Source: Amycolatopsis rifamycinica | GTDB lineage: Bacteria; Actinomycetota; Actinomycetes; Mycobacteriales; Pseudonocardiaceae | Assembly: GCF_000695625.1 (NCBI RefSeq) | Contig: NZ_JMQI01000055.1 | Location: forward strand, 62,001 to 126,000 | Length of the DNA: 64,000 nucleotides | Direction: 5' to 3' | Part shown: positions 43,772-52,025 of the stretch, piece by piece | How the letters are laid out: every line of letters begins with the position of its first letter | Numbering within the stretch: the stretch's first letter is position 1 | The notes under the pieces: model-generated | The model's database searches: none | What the model saw: only the letters and a program-made list of their open reading frames with translations | What the model was told of the DNA's origin: nothing | Program-made: the position numbers and the translations under genes

Positions 43772-43818
43772 CGAAGGCCGTTTCGAGAGCCCCCGATTGA
43801 CTCTCGAAACGGCCTTCG
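43772..43818. terminator. Strong bidirectional terminator
   Basis: Arms 43772-43789 and 43801-43818 form a perfect 18-bp stem (CGAAGGCCGTTTCGAGAG) with an 11-base loop, between converging DUF3224 and serine-protease genes. Confidence 0.85.
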
Positions 43819-43880
43819 CGTGCTCTCCCGCTCCCCGAAAGCGGGGGGACGGACCGCCCCGACCACGGCCCGTCCGCGTC

Positions 43881-44906
43881 CTAGTTGTCCACGATCTGGT
43901 CGACGATCTTCTTGGCGTCGTTGATCGGGATGGCGAAGCCGATCCCGACGCTGCCCGCCGCGCCGTTGGCCGAGGCCGAGGGGCTGTACAGCGCCGAGTT
44001 GATGCCGATCACGTTGCCCTGGGCGTCGACCAGCGCGCCGCCGGAGTTGCCCTGGTTGATCGCGGCGTCGGTCTGGATCGCGGTGTAGCTCGGCGATTCG
44101 CTGCTTTGGTTCGACGTGCGGCTGAACGGCGAACGCTGCTGCTGCTCGCCCTGCCCGATGTCGGACAGGTTCCGGTTCAGCGCGCTGACGATGCCGGTGG
44201 TGACGGTGTTCTGCAGGCCGCCCGGCGAGCCGATCGCGACCACTGCCTGGCCGACGACGAGCTTGCTCGAGTCGCCCAGTGACGCCGCCGTCAGGCCGCC
44301 GGCGTTCTGGGCCTGCACCACGGCGATGTCCGCCTTGGTGTCCGCGCCGACCACGCTGGCCTGGTACTTCTTGCCGTCGGCGGTGGTGATGACGACGTTC
44401 TGGGCGCCGTCGACGACGTGCGCGTTGGTCAGGATCCGGCCGTCCGAGGTGAGGATGACGCCGGAGCCGATGGCCTCGCCCTGGCCGGTCGTGACGTTGA
44501 TCTGGACGACGCTCGGCGTCACCTTCGCCGCGACGGCGCTGACGTCGCCGGAGGTCGAGTTCGAGACCGTCTGCCCGTTCGCCGCCGGCGTGCTGACCGA
44601 CGTCGTCGCGCCATCCGCCGCGGTCGTCGTGAGCCCGACGATCGAGGCGCCGCCGACGCCGCCGACCAGCGCGGCGCCGAGCGCGGTCGCGCTGACGATC
44701 ATCGCGACGCGGCCGCCCTTGCGCGGCTTGGCCTTCAGCGCCGTGGGGACCTGGCCACCCGGGGTCTGCGGGGTGAAGAGCGGATTCGGCGCGGCCTGCT
44801 GCTGGTAGGCGTACTGCGCGTACGGCCCGTACTGCGGGGTGGTGTGCTGGTGCGGCTGGTGCCCACCGGGTGAGGCGGGGCCGGGCCGACTCTCGTTCTC
44901 GGTCAT
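43881..44906 (-). CDS. HtrA-like trypsin-type serine protease without PDZ domain
   Basis: 341 residues. A long Gln/Pro/Tyr-rich cytoplasmic N-terminus (about 1-62) and one membrane segment (about 66-90) precede a DegP-type protease domain with TNAHVVDG (His), KADIAVVQ (Asp) and INQGNSGGALVD (Ser). The protein ends soon after the protease fold; the C-terminal PDZ domain of most HtrA proteins is absent. It should act in envelope protein quality control or signalling on the outer side of the membrane. Confidence 0.9.
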   Translation of the reverse strand: MTENESRPGPASPGGHQPHQHTTPQYGPYAQYAYQQQAAPNPLFTPQTPGGQVPTALKAKPRKGGRVAMIVSATALGAALVGGVGGASIVGLTTTAADGATTSVSTPAANGQTVSNSTSGDVSAVAAKVTPSVVQINVTTGQGEAIGSGVILTSDGRILTNAHVVDGAQNVVITTADGKKYQASVVGADTKADIAVVQAQNAGGLTAASLGDSSKLVVGQAVVAIGSPGGLQNTVTTGIVSALNRNLSDIGQGEQQQRSPFSRTSNQSSESPSYTAIQTDAAINQGNSGGALVDAQGNVIGINSALYSPSASANGAAGSVGIGFAIPINDAKKIVDQIVDN

Positions 44907-45004
44907 GGGACAAGATTCGCGCCCGTGCTTGTGAGCAGCCTGTGGAAATACCTCAGGCTTTGCTGAGAAGAATCAGCTGAGAAGACTCAGCCGATCCTCA
45001 GGTG

Positions 45005-46327
45005 TCAGGCGAAGAACGACGGGACGTCGAGAGCACCTCCCGCCGCCTCGAACTCGGCGTGCACGGCCTTCCGCAGCTCGGCGTCGCCGAGGTAGTCGGC
45101 CGCGGTCAGGGCCAGGCCCAGCGCGCCGTCACGGACCCCCGCGTCGCCCGTCGCCGATCCGGCCGCGGCCGCGAATTCCTTGGTGTGCAAGGCAACCGTG
45201 GGTCCCGAGACGGCGAGCATGGGGTGCAGCGCGGGCATCCGGTACGACAGGTTGCCGAGGTCGGTCGATCCCGTGAGCGACTCCGGCACGATGCCCGGCG
45301 GCAGCGGTTTGCGGCCGGTGATCACCTGGTTGGCCGACCACCGTCCGGCGAGCGCGGTGTTGAACCGGATCGGCAGGTAGGCCGCCTGGGCGTCCCAGAT
45401 CAGCTCGACGCCGCAGCCGGTCATCGCCGCGGCGCCTTCGGCGATCGACGTCATGCGGGCGGCGAGGTCGCGCAGCGTCTCGGGCGTCTGGGACCGGAGG
45501 TAGAACAGCAGCGCGGCACGGGCCGGGATGACGTTGGGCCGGGCACCGCCGTCGGTGAACACGCCGTGGACGCGGTCGCTCTGCGGCAGCTGCTGGCGCA
45601 GCGCTGAAACGCCCTGGTACGCGGCGACAGCGGCATCAAGCGCGTTGCGGCCCATGAACGGCTGGGCGCTCGCGTGCGCGCCGACGCCGTGGAAGACCAT
45701 CTCCAGCTGGCGCCGCCCGAGGAACGGGTGCAACGCGATGTCGTGGCTGAAGGGGTGCAGCATGATCACCGCGTCGACGTCGTCGAACACGCCGGCGCGG
45801 GCGAGGATCTCCTTGCCGCCCCCGCCTTCCTCGGCCGGGGTGCCGATCAGGCTGACGCGGCCGCCGAGCCGCTCGGCGACGGTGGCGGCGCCGAGGAAGC
45901 CGCCCGCGGCGGTGGAGCAGATGACGTTGTGGCCGCACGCGTGGCCGAGCCCGGGCAGCGCGTCGTACTCGGCGAGGACCGCGATGTGCGGGCCCTCTTG
46001 CCGCGGTGTGCTGACGCGCAGAGCGGTGTCGAGGCCGCCGACGCCGATCGTGGCCTCGTGGCCGTGGCGGCGCAGCAGATCGGCCAGGGCGCGGACCGAT
46101 CGGTGCTCGGCGAAGCCCTCTTCGGGGTGGGCGTGCAGATCTTGGCTCAACGCCACCAGATCGGGTGAGCCGCGCTCGACCGCGGCGGTCACCTCGGCCC
46201 GCGTCGCCGCATCCGCGCCGGCGTGCGGCGAGGACAGCGGTTCGGCGGCCGCGACGGCGTCGGCGGTGGCCTCGACCAGGGAACGCAGGTAGCTGTCGTC
46301 GGGCGGGACGGGGTCGGTGTGCGTCAT
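45005..46327 (-). CDS. M20-family amidohydrolase (AbgB-like)
   Basis: 440 residues. LHAHPEEGFAEHRS near 64, AEYDALPGLGHACGHN near 120-136 (metal ligands) and TPAEEGGGGKEIL near 161 mark the M20D amidohydrolases that split N-acyl amino acids or p-aminobenzoyl-glutamate. GAHASAQPFMGRNALDA belongs to the dimerisation lid domain. Cytosolic. The closest characterised type is AbgB, but the substrate is not certain. Confidence 0.88.
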   Translation of the reverse strand: MTHTDPVPPDDSYLRSLVEATADAVAAAEPLSSPHAGADAATRAEVTAAVERGSPDLVALSQDLHAHPEEGFAEHRSVRALADLLRRHGHEATIGVGGLDTALRVSTPRQEGPHIAVLAEYDALPGLGHACGHNVICSTAAGGFLGAATVAERLGGRVSLIGTPAEEGGGGKEILARAGVFDDVDAVIMLHPFSHDIALHPFLGRRQLEMVFHGVGAHASAQPFMGRNALDAAVAAYQGVSALRQQLPQSDRVHGVFTDGGARPNVIPARAALLFYLRSQTPETLRDLAARMTSIAEGAAAMTGCGVELIWDAQAAYLPIRFNTALAGRWSANQVITGRKPLPPGIVPESLTGSTDLGNLSYRMPALHPMLAVSGPTVALHTKEFAAAAGSATGDAGVRDGALGLALTAADYLGDAELRKAVHAEFEAAGGALDVPSFFA

Positions 46328-46497
46328 GGGGGGATGCTAACTCCGACCTCCGACAATCCGCGGTCGGCGATCTCCGCGAAGGCTGCCGGCTGCGGCGGGC
46401 GCTGGTCGGCAGCACGACCCGGCCGCCTGGTTTCAGGACGCGTGCAGCAGACACCGTCCACTGTGGATGTCTTCAAGGGTGCACGGCGTCCAGGGGC

Positions 46498-46511
46498 CAC
46501 TCGATCGAGTG
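46498..46511. promoter_or_regulatory. 14-bp palindrome upstream of the glycosylase gene
   Basis: CACTCGATCGAGTG is a perfect palindrome 94 bases before the AlkA-like start and 171 bases before the M20 start on the other side, so it could control either. Confidence 0.4.
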
Positions 46512-46604
46512 AACAAATCCGAGCTCAGGCGTTCGACTCCCGGAATTGTCGGACCCCCCTTCTAACGTCGCAGCCAAGGTCCCGACCCGATCCGAGGAGG
46601 ACAG

Positions 46605-47510
46605 ATGACGACGATTTCCCGCCCCTGTGGCGAGATTGCGGTACACGGCGAGTTCGACCTGGCCGCGGCAGCCCGGTTCCTGACGGGCTTCGCCCCGGCT
46701 GGCCAGCCGGATTCCGAGCCCGGCGCGCTGCGGGTGGCCTTCGCGCTCGAGGGCGAATGGACACCGGTGGGAGCGGTGCTGCGGCAGAGATCGCCGGGCG
46801 AGGTCACGGTGGAGGTCCACGGCCCGCCCGAGCACACGGGAGCGGTGGTGGCGCAGGTAGAGCGGATGTGTTCGCTGGACATCGACGGCACGGCGTTCCC
46901 GGAGGCCGGCGCCCGTGACCCGGTGGTGTCGCTGCTGCAGACGCTGCACCCGGGCCTGCGCCCGGTGCTGTTCGCCTCGCCGTACGAGGCGGCGTGCTGG
47001 GCGGTGCTGAGCCATCGGATCTGGATGACGCAGGCGGTCCGGCTGCGCCGCCGCTTGACCGAGCGCTACGGCACGGAGGTCGACGTGGGCGGGAGCAGGC
47101 TGTGGTCGTTCCCGGCCCCGGCGGCCCTGGCGAAGCTGGCGTATCAGCCGGGCCTGCCGGGCCCGAAGCTGCCACGCCTGCGCGCCATCGCCGAGGCGGC
47201 GGCCGAAGGAATGCTGGACGCGGCAGCGTTACGAGCCATGCCGGCGGAGGAGGCCCTGAAGCAGCTGCAGCTGTTGCCGGGCGTCGGCCGCTTCAGCGCG
47301 GAGCTGATCCTGATCCGCGGAGCCGGCCACCCGGACGTCTTCCCCCGCGCCGAAACCCGCCTCCACGAAATCATGCGCGACGCGTACCACCTCCCGGACG
47401 CGGGAGTGGCGGAGCTGGCGGAGATCGCGGAGGCGTGGGCACCGTTCCGGAGCTGGGTGTCGTTCCTGTTCCGCGTGGAGGGGGAGGCCCGCATGCGGGA
47501 GTCACGATGA
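46605..47510 (+). CDS. HhH-GPD DNA glycosylase (AlkA-like), Asp-to-Glu at the catalytic position
   Basis: 301 residues. An N-terminal TBP-like half (about 1-110) and a helical HhH-GPD half (about 110-300) follow AlkA, the 3-methyladenine glycosylase II. The hairpin is LQLLPGVGRFSAELILIRGAG near 222. The loop that normally carries the catalytic Asp reads DVFPRAETRL where AlkA has the pattern PxxDxxL, so Glu stands in its place. It may belong to a diverged subfamily, or have altered activity. No ada gene is nearby. Confidence 0.8.
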   Translation: MTTISRPCGEIAVHGEFDLAAAARFLTGFAPAGQPDSEPGALRVAFALEGEWTPVGAVLRQRSPGEVTVEVHGPPEHTGAVVAQVERMCSLDIDGTAFPEAGARDPVVSLLQTLHPGLRPVLFASPYEAACWAVLSHRIWMTQAVRLRRRLTERYGTEVDVGGSRLWSFPAPAALAKLAYQPGLPGPKLPRLRAIAEAAAEGMLDAAALRAMPAEEALKQLQLLPGVGRFSAELILIRGAGHPDVFPRAETRLHEIMRDAYHLPDAGVAELAEIAEAWAPFRSWVSFLFRVEGEARMRESR

Positions 47511-47523
47511 CCTGACCCGTCTC

Positions 47524-47663
47524 GGCTTGGGCGGCGGCCGCCGGTGAGCTGCTCGCCGAGCCGGGAATCGCCTTGGCGGCGGCTGTTGTGGTGAGCTGCT
47601 CGCCTAGCCGGGGATCGGCTTGTCGACGGCTGGTTGCGGTGACCTGTTCGCCGGGCGCGGATC
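47524..47663. repeat. Three-copy 46-47-bp tandem repeat
   Basis: Copies at 47524-47569, 47570-47616 and 47617-47663 share GGCTTG..G.CGGC followed by GGTGA(G/C)CTG(C/T)TCGCC and GGGATC. The first two are about 80 percent alike and the third is more diverged. They fill the region between the glycosylase and the M50 peptidase genes and have no coding sense that I can support. The remaining 180 bases up to 47846 hold nothing recognised. Confidence 0.65.
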
Positions 47664-47846
47664 CAGCTCAGTCCCGCCACCGTTCCCGCCGGAGGCGCTC
47701 TTTGAACTTCGCGCTGTGACCAAGGACCCAGCCATCACCCCGGTGGCCACGGAAAGGAGATCACCACGAGCCAATACCGGAAGCCGCGATGCGGCGAGCG
47801 GTGGGGACTCACAGTAGCCAGATATCGCCTGTGGTGAGGTAACCGG

Positions 47847-48629
47847 GTGAGCTCGCCCGTTCATCTCGCACTCGACGGCCTCGCCGGTAACGCGCTGTCA
47901 GCTTTCCGCGCGGCGGCCGCCGGCACCCCGCCGGCTGGTTCGCTGCTCGAGCAGGCCCAGGCGCCCGCGGTGGTCACCCTGGTCGCCGGCGGCGTGGCGC
48001 TGCTGGTGGTGCTGGTCGGCGGGACACCCTGGCGACGGGCGCGGAACGTCGTGACGATGGTGCACGAGGCCGGGCACGCGCTGGCCGCGGTCCTGGTCGG
48101 ACGGCGCCTGCAGGGCATCAAGCTGCACTCGGACACCTCGGGCGTCACCGTCTCGCGCGGCAAACCCGAAGGGCCGGGCATGGCGTTCACGGCGATGGCC
48201 GGGTACCTGGCGCCCTCGGTCCTCGGGCTGCTGTTCGCGAGCCTGCTGGGCGCCGACCTGGTCGGCACGGTGCTGGTCCTGATCGCGCTGCTGCTGCTCG
48301 GCGTGCTGGTGATGGTCCGCAACGCCTACGGGGTGTTCACGGTCGTCGCCAGCGCGGCGGTGCTGGCACTGATCGCGTTCGTCGCGCCGGTCGAGCTACA
48401 GGCGCCGTTCAGCTACCTGGTGACATGGTTCCTGCTGTTCGGAGGCGTGCGCCCAGTGGCCGAGCTCCAGATCAAGCGGCGCCGCGGCCAGGCCCGCGAC
48501 TCCGACGCGGACCAGCTGGGCCGCCGCACAGCGGTCCCACCGGTCCTGTGGGTCCTGGTCTTCGCGGTGGCGACGATCAGCTGCCTGATCGCCGGCGCGC
48601 TATGGCTCCTGGAGCCCGTCGCCAAGTAG
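47847..48629 (+). CDS. M50-type membrane metallopeptidase
   Basis: 260 residues from GTG 47847. After two hydrophobic segments comes VTMVHEAGHALAAVLVGRRL near 73 with the HExxH zinc motif, then about five further membrane segments. It matches the M50B-like membrane peptidase family of actinomycetes. No PDZ domain is present. The third zinc ligand (Asp in a late membrane segment) is not clear, so proteolytic function is likely but not certain. Confidence 0.8.
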   Translation: MSSPVHLALDGLAGNALSAFRAAAAGTPPAGSLLEQAQAPAVVTLVAGGVALLVVLVGGTPWRRARNVVTMVHEAGHALAAVLVGRRLQGIKLHSDTSGVTVSRGKPEGPGMAFTAMAGYLAPSVLGLLFASLLGADLVGTVLVLIALLLLGVLVMVRNAYGVFTVVASAAVLALIAFVAPVELQAPFSYLVTWFLLFGGVRPVAELQIKRRRGQARDSDADQLGRRTAVPPVLWVLVFAVATISCLIAGALWLLEPVAK

Positions 48630-49324
48630 CCCGCCCGCCGGCCCGGCTGCGATCGCGCAGACTGCGGCACCCCGTCCGCCGCCGGCGAGTCCGGGCAGGT
48701 CGAAGGCTGCTCGCCCGCGCCACTGCGCCAGCCGCGCCGGGATTGCTGCCCGCCCCAGGGACGCCAGCCATGCCGGCAGCGTTACCCACGCACGGGGCGC
48801 CAGCGGCGCCGGGGCCGACAGGCGCTGCGGCTACTGGCCCGCAGGACCAGCTGCACCGAGGTTGCCGCGCGCTCCAGGGACGCCAGCCATGCCGGGCGGG
48901 TATCCGCGTACGGGGGCGCCAGCCGCAGGCCGCGCCGGCCCCACTCGCGTGGGGGCTACCCGTGTCGGGGCTGCTGGCCCGCGCAAGAGGCACCACTCGC
49001 GCCGAGGGTCAGCCGCGCCGAGGCTGCTCGTCCGCGCCACGGGCGCCACCCGCGCCCGGTGGACCACTCTCGTCGGGTTGCCACTCGCGCCACGAGCGCG
49101 CCATCCCCGCCACGAGTGCCATCCCGCCCGGTGGGCCACCCGAGCCACCCACCCGCACCGCACGCCCCCACCCCGTGCCCGCGCACGGACCGCAGGTCAC
49201 ACACCACGACCACCCTCCAAGGCCGCACCCGGCCGTCTTCGTGACCGGCGGTGGAGCCCGTGGCCGCCCGGTGGGTGGCATGCGGCAAACTGGTCTCTCG
49301 CTGGTCCGCGGAGGGAGACGAACG
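48630..49324. repeat. Repeat-rich, low-complexity intergenic region before proA
   Basis: 695 bases with no supported gene. The 22-base block CCAGGGACGCCAGCCATGCC.. occurs at 48755-48776 and 48874-48895 (119-base period), each followed by a diverged copy of ACGCACGGGGCGCCAGC. Further downstream are many short CGCGCCA.GGGCGCC and CACTCGCGCCACGAG units. Open frames cross it on both strands but code for Ala/Arg/Pro-rich, shifting sequence typical of non-coding GC-rich repeats. Confidence 0.6.
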
Positions 49325-50557
49325 ATGGACGAGGTCGCCAAGGCCGTCGAGGAGTGCGCACGGGCGGCGAAGCTGGCCGCGCCGTCGCTGGCTGCCGCCA
49401 GTGCCGAGGCCGTCGATGCCGCTCTGGCCGGGATGGCCGAACGGCTTCTCTCGCACCGGGACGAGATCCTCGAGGCGAACCAGGCCGATGTCGAGCGCGC
49501 CAAGGCCGACGGGATGAGCGCGGGCCTGCTCGACCGGCTGACCATCACCCCCGAGCGGCTCACCGGCATGGCCGAACAGCTGCGGCTGCTCGCCGGCGCG
49601 CCGCACCAGGAGCGGTCGGTCGAGGTGTCCACGCTGGACGGCGGGCTGCGGCTGGTCGAACGGCGGCGGCCGGTCGGTGTCATCGGGGCGAACTACGAGG
49701 CGCGGCCGAACGTCACCGTCGACGTGGCCTCGCAGCTGGTCAAGTCGCGCAACGCCGGCGTGCTGCGTACCGGCTCGGCCGCGCTCGGGTCGGCGCAGCG
49801 GCTGCGTGAGGTCGTCATCGCGCCGGCGCTGTCCGACGCCGGGATCGACGCCGACTGCGTGCAGCTCGTGCCGCGCGTGGAGCGGGAGGCGGCGTCCGCG
49901 CTCGTGCGGCTGCCCGGCCTCGTGCCGCTGGTGATCCTGCGGGGCAGCGGGGACAGCACCCGCGCCCTCGCCACCGAGGCGGCCGTCCACGGGGTGCGCA
50001 CCCTCGCGCACGCCGATGGCGGCGGTGTCCTGTACGTCGACCGCGGGGCGGATGTCACCAAGGCGCGTGACCTCGTCTACGCCAGCCTCGACCGGCTCGG
50101 CGTCTGCAACCGGCTGAACCTGCTGCTCATCCACGAAGACATCCACGACGAGGTCTGGCCCGCGCTGTCGGACGCCCTTGCCGAGCGCGGGGTCACACCT
50201 TCGCTGGCCCCGCACGAGCACCCCATCGGCTACGAGTGGGCGCTGGACTCCGACCGCGAGGCGACCGTCACGGTCGCGAAGGTGGGCTCGCTCGGCGATG
50301 CCGTCGAGATCGCCAACGAGGGCACTTCCGGGCTGGCGGCGGGCATCACCACCGAGGACCAGGCGGCCGCCGACGCCTTCTTCGACGGCTACACCGGCAC
50401 GGGTGTCTTCTGGAACGCGCCGACCCGCCTGCTCGACGGCTTCAAGCTGCTCGCCGTGCCGGAAACCGGCATCAACCTCGACAAGGTCCCCGGGCCGCGC
50501 GGCCCGGTGACCTACACCGACCTCTACGTCCGCCAGTACGCGGTCCTGCCGGCCTGA
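49325..50557 (+). CDS. proA: Gamma-glutamyl phosphate reductase
   Basis: 410 residues from ATG 49325; a much longer frame runs upstream through the repeat region and is rejected as the start. VIGANYEARPNVTVDVASQL near 119, LRTGSAALGSAQ near 147, LGVCNRLNLLLIH near 260 (catalytic Cys) and PTRLLDGFKLLAVPETGIN near 360 are ProA signatures. It makes glutamate-5-semialdehyde for proline. proB is not adjacent. Confidence 0.96.
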   Translation: MDEVAKAVEECARAAKLAAPSLAAASAEAVDAALAGMAERLLSHRDEILEANQADVERAKADGMSAGLLDRLTITPERLTGMAEQLRLLAGAPHQERSVEVSTLDGGLRLVERRRPVGVIGANYEARPNVTVDVASQLVKSRNAGVLRTGSAALGSAQRLREVVIAPALSDAGIDADCVQLVPRVEREAASALVRLPGLVPLVILRGSGDSTRALATEAAVHGVRTLAHADGGGVLYVDRGADVTKARDLVYASLDRLGVCNRLNLLLIHEDIHDEVWPALSDALAERGVTPSLAPHEHPIGYEWALDSDREATVTVAKVGSLGDAVEIANEGTSGLAAGITTEDQAAADAFFDGYTGTGVFWNAPTRLLDGFKLLAVPETGINLDKVPGPRGPVTYTDLYVRQYAVLPA

Positions 50558-50576
50558 ACCACGGGCCGCGTCCAGG

Positions 50577-50828
50577 TCAGCGCGTGGGGGGAACGCCGGC
50601 GAGCTTGTGGAGCTCCTTGACGGTGTCCGCGGCGTTGGTCACCAGCTCGGTCCGCTCGCCGGCGTCGCCCGGGTACCGGTAGATCGCGGTCGGTCCGTCG
50701 CTGATCGCGATCGCCGCGACCAGGCGGCCTTCGGGGTCGCGGGTGAGCCCGGTCGTCACCGACACCTCCCGGCCGACGGTGTCGACCGTGGTGAGCGTCC
50801 GCTCCTTGTACCAGCCTCGCGTGGTCAT
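50577..50828 (-). CDS. Small hypothetical protein (83 aa)
   Basis: 83 residues from ATG 50828 with GGAG eleven bases upstream (the frame is open further). Sequence MTTRGWYKERTLTTVDT, VAAIAISDGPTAIYRYPGD and TVKELHKLAGVPPTR suggests a small beta-strand protein with a helical end. Cytosolic, no cysteines, no recognised family. It converges on proA with a 19-base gap. Confidence 0.6.
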   Translation of the reverse strand: MTTRGWYKERTLTTVDTVGREVSVTTGLTRDPEGRLVAAIAISDGPTAIYRYPGDAGERTELVTNAADTVKELHKLAGVPPTR

Positions 50829-50917
50829 GGTCCGCAGCTCCGGGGGGGATAAGCACAACAGGGGAATACGTCGTAGGACGCGGGGACCGCCCCGCGCGTT
50901 ACGGCATACTGGGCCGG

Positions 50918-52009
50918 GTGATCTCCCGGCCGCACGTCCTGCTGTCCGCCGCGCAGTCGCTCGACGGCTACCTCGACGACACCTCGCCCGAGCGGCTGGT
51001 GCTGTCCACAAAGGACGATTTCGCGGTCGTCGACCGGTTGCGGGCCGAGGCCGACGCCATCTTCGTCGGGGCTGGGACGGTGCGGGCCGACAACCCGCGG
51101 CTGCTCGTCCGCTCTCCCGAGCTGCGGCGGCAACGGCTGGACCGGGGGAAGCCCGAACAACCCGTCAAGGTCACCGTCACCACCCGCGGTCTCGACCCGG
51201 ACGCCCAGTTCTTCACCGTCGGGGACACCGAAAAGCTCGTCTACGCGCCGCCCGGCGCCGCGGACGCGCTCAAGCACGTCGCGACCGTCGTCGAGGCGGG
51301 AGATCCGCCGGACTTCGGGCGCATCCTCGACGACCTCGGGGCGCGCGGGATCGAAAACCTGCTGGTCGAGGGCGGCGGCGGGATCCACACGCGGTTCCTC
51401 ACCGAAGGCCTCGCCGACGCGGTGCGGCTCGCGATCGCGCCGTTCTTCGTCGGGCAGCCGGACGCGCCGCGGTTCGTCGGGCCCGGGCTCTACCCGCGCC
51501 CGCTCGTGCTGACCGCCGCGAACGAGCTGCAGGGCATGGCGATCCTCGAGTACCGCGCCGCCGCCGAACCGACCGGCCGGGACGTCCGGCGCCTCAAGGA
51601 AGCCATCGCGCTCGCCGCCGAGTGCCCGCCCAGCCACACCTTCCGGGTCGGCGCCGTGATCACCGACGCCGACGGCGAGGTCGTCGCCACCGGGCATTCC
51701 GGCGAAGGCGACCCCCACAACCACGCCGAGGAAGCCGCGCTGGCCAAGTGCGCCGGCGACCCGCGCCTGGCCGGCGCGACCATGTACAGCTCACTGGAAC
51801 CGTGCAGCAACCGCAGTTCGCACCCGCGCAGCTGCACCCAGCTCATCCTCGACGCCGGGATCCCGCGCGTCGTGTTCGCCTGGCGGGAGCCGCCCGTGTT
51901 CGTCGACGCCCGGGGCACCGAGCTGCTGCGGCAGGCCGGGCGGCACGTCGTCGAGGTGCCCGCGCTGACCCCGGCGGTCCAGCGCGAGAACACCCACCTC
52001 GACTTCTGA
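50918..52009 (+). CDS. RibD-like bifunctional protein with reversed domain order (reductase then deaminase)
   Basis: 363 residues from GTG 50918. Residues 1 to about 215 are a DHFR-fold RibD C-terminal-type reductase (HVLLSAAQSLDGYLDD, AIFVGAGTVRADNPRLLV, ENLLVEGGGGIHTRFL). Residues of about 225-363 are a cytidine/deoxycytidylate-deaminase-type domain with zinc motif HNHAEE near 268 and LEPCSNRSSHPRSC near 295. Canonical RibD has the deaminase first. It could act in riboflavin synthesis, in a deazapurine-type pathway, or in damage repair of flavin precursors. No other rib genes are near. Confidence 0.85.
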   Translation: MISRPHVLLSAAQSLDGYLDDTSPERLVLSTKDDFAVVDRLRAEADAIFVGAGTVRADNPRLLVRSPELRRQRLDRGKPEQPVKVTVTTRGLDPDAQFFTVGDTEKLVYAPPGAADALKHVATVVEAGDPPDFGRILDDLGARGIENLLVEGGGGIHTRFLTEGLADAVRLAIAPFFVGQPDAPRFVGPGLYPRPLVLTAANELQGMAILEYRAAAEPTGRDVRRLKEAIALAAECPPSHTFRVGAVITDADGEVVATGHSGEGDPHNHAEEAALAKCAGDPRLAGATMYSSLEPCSNRSSHPRSCTQLILDAGIPRVVFAWREPPVFVDARGTELLRQAGRHVVEVPALTPAVQRENTHLDF

Positions 52010-52025
52010 GACTTCCGACAGGGGG

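Noticed and set aside
48425..49324. N-terminal extension of proA through the repeat region
   Set aside because: The extension is low-complexity, overlaps the M50 gene in another frame, and ProA begins normally at 49325.
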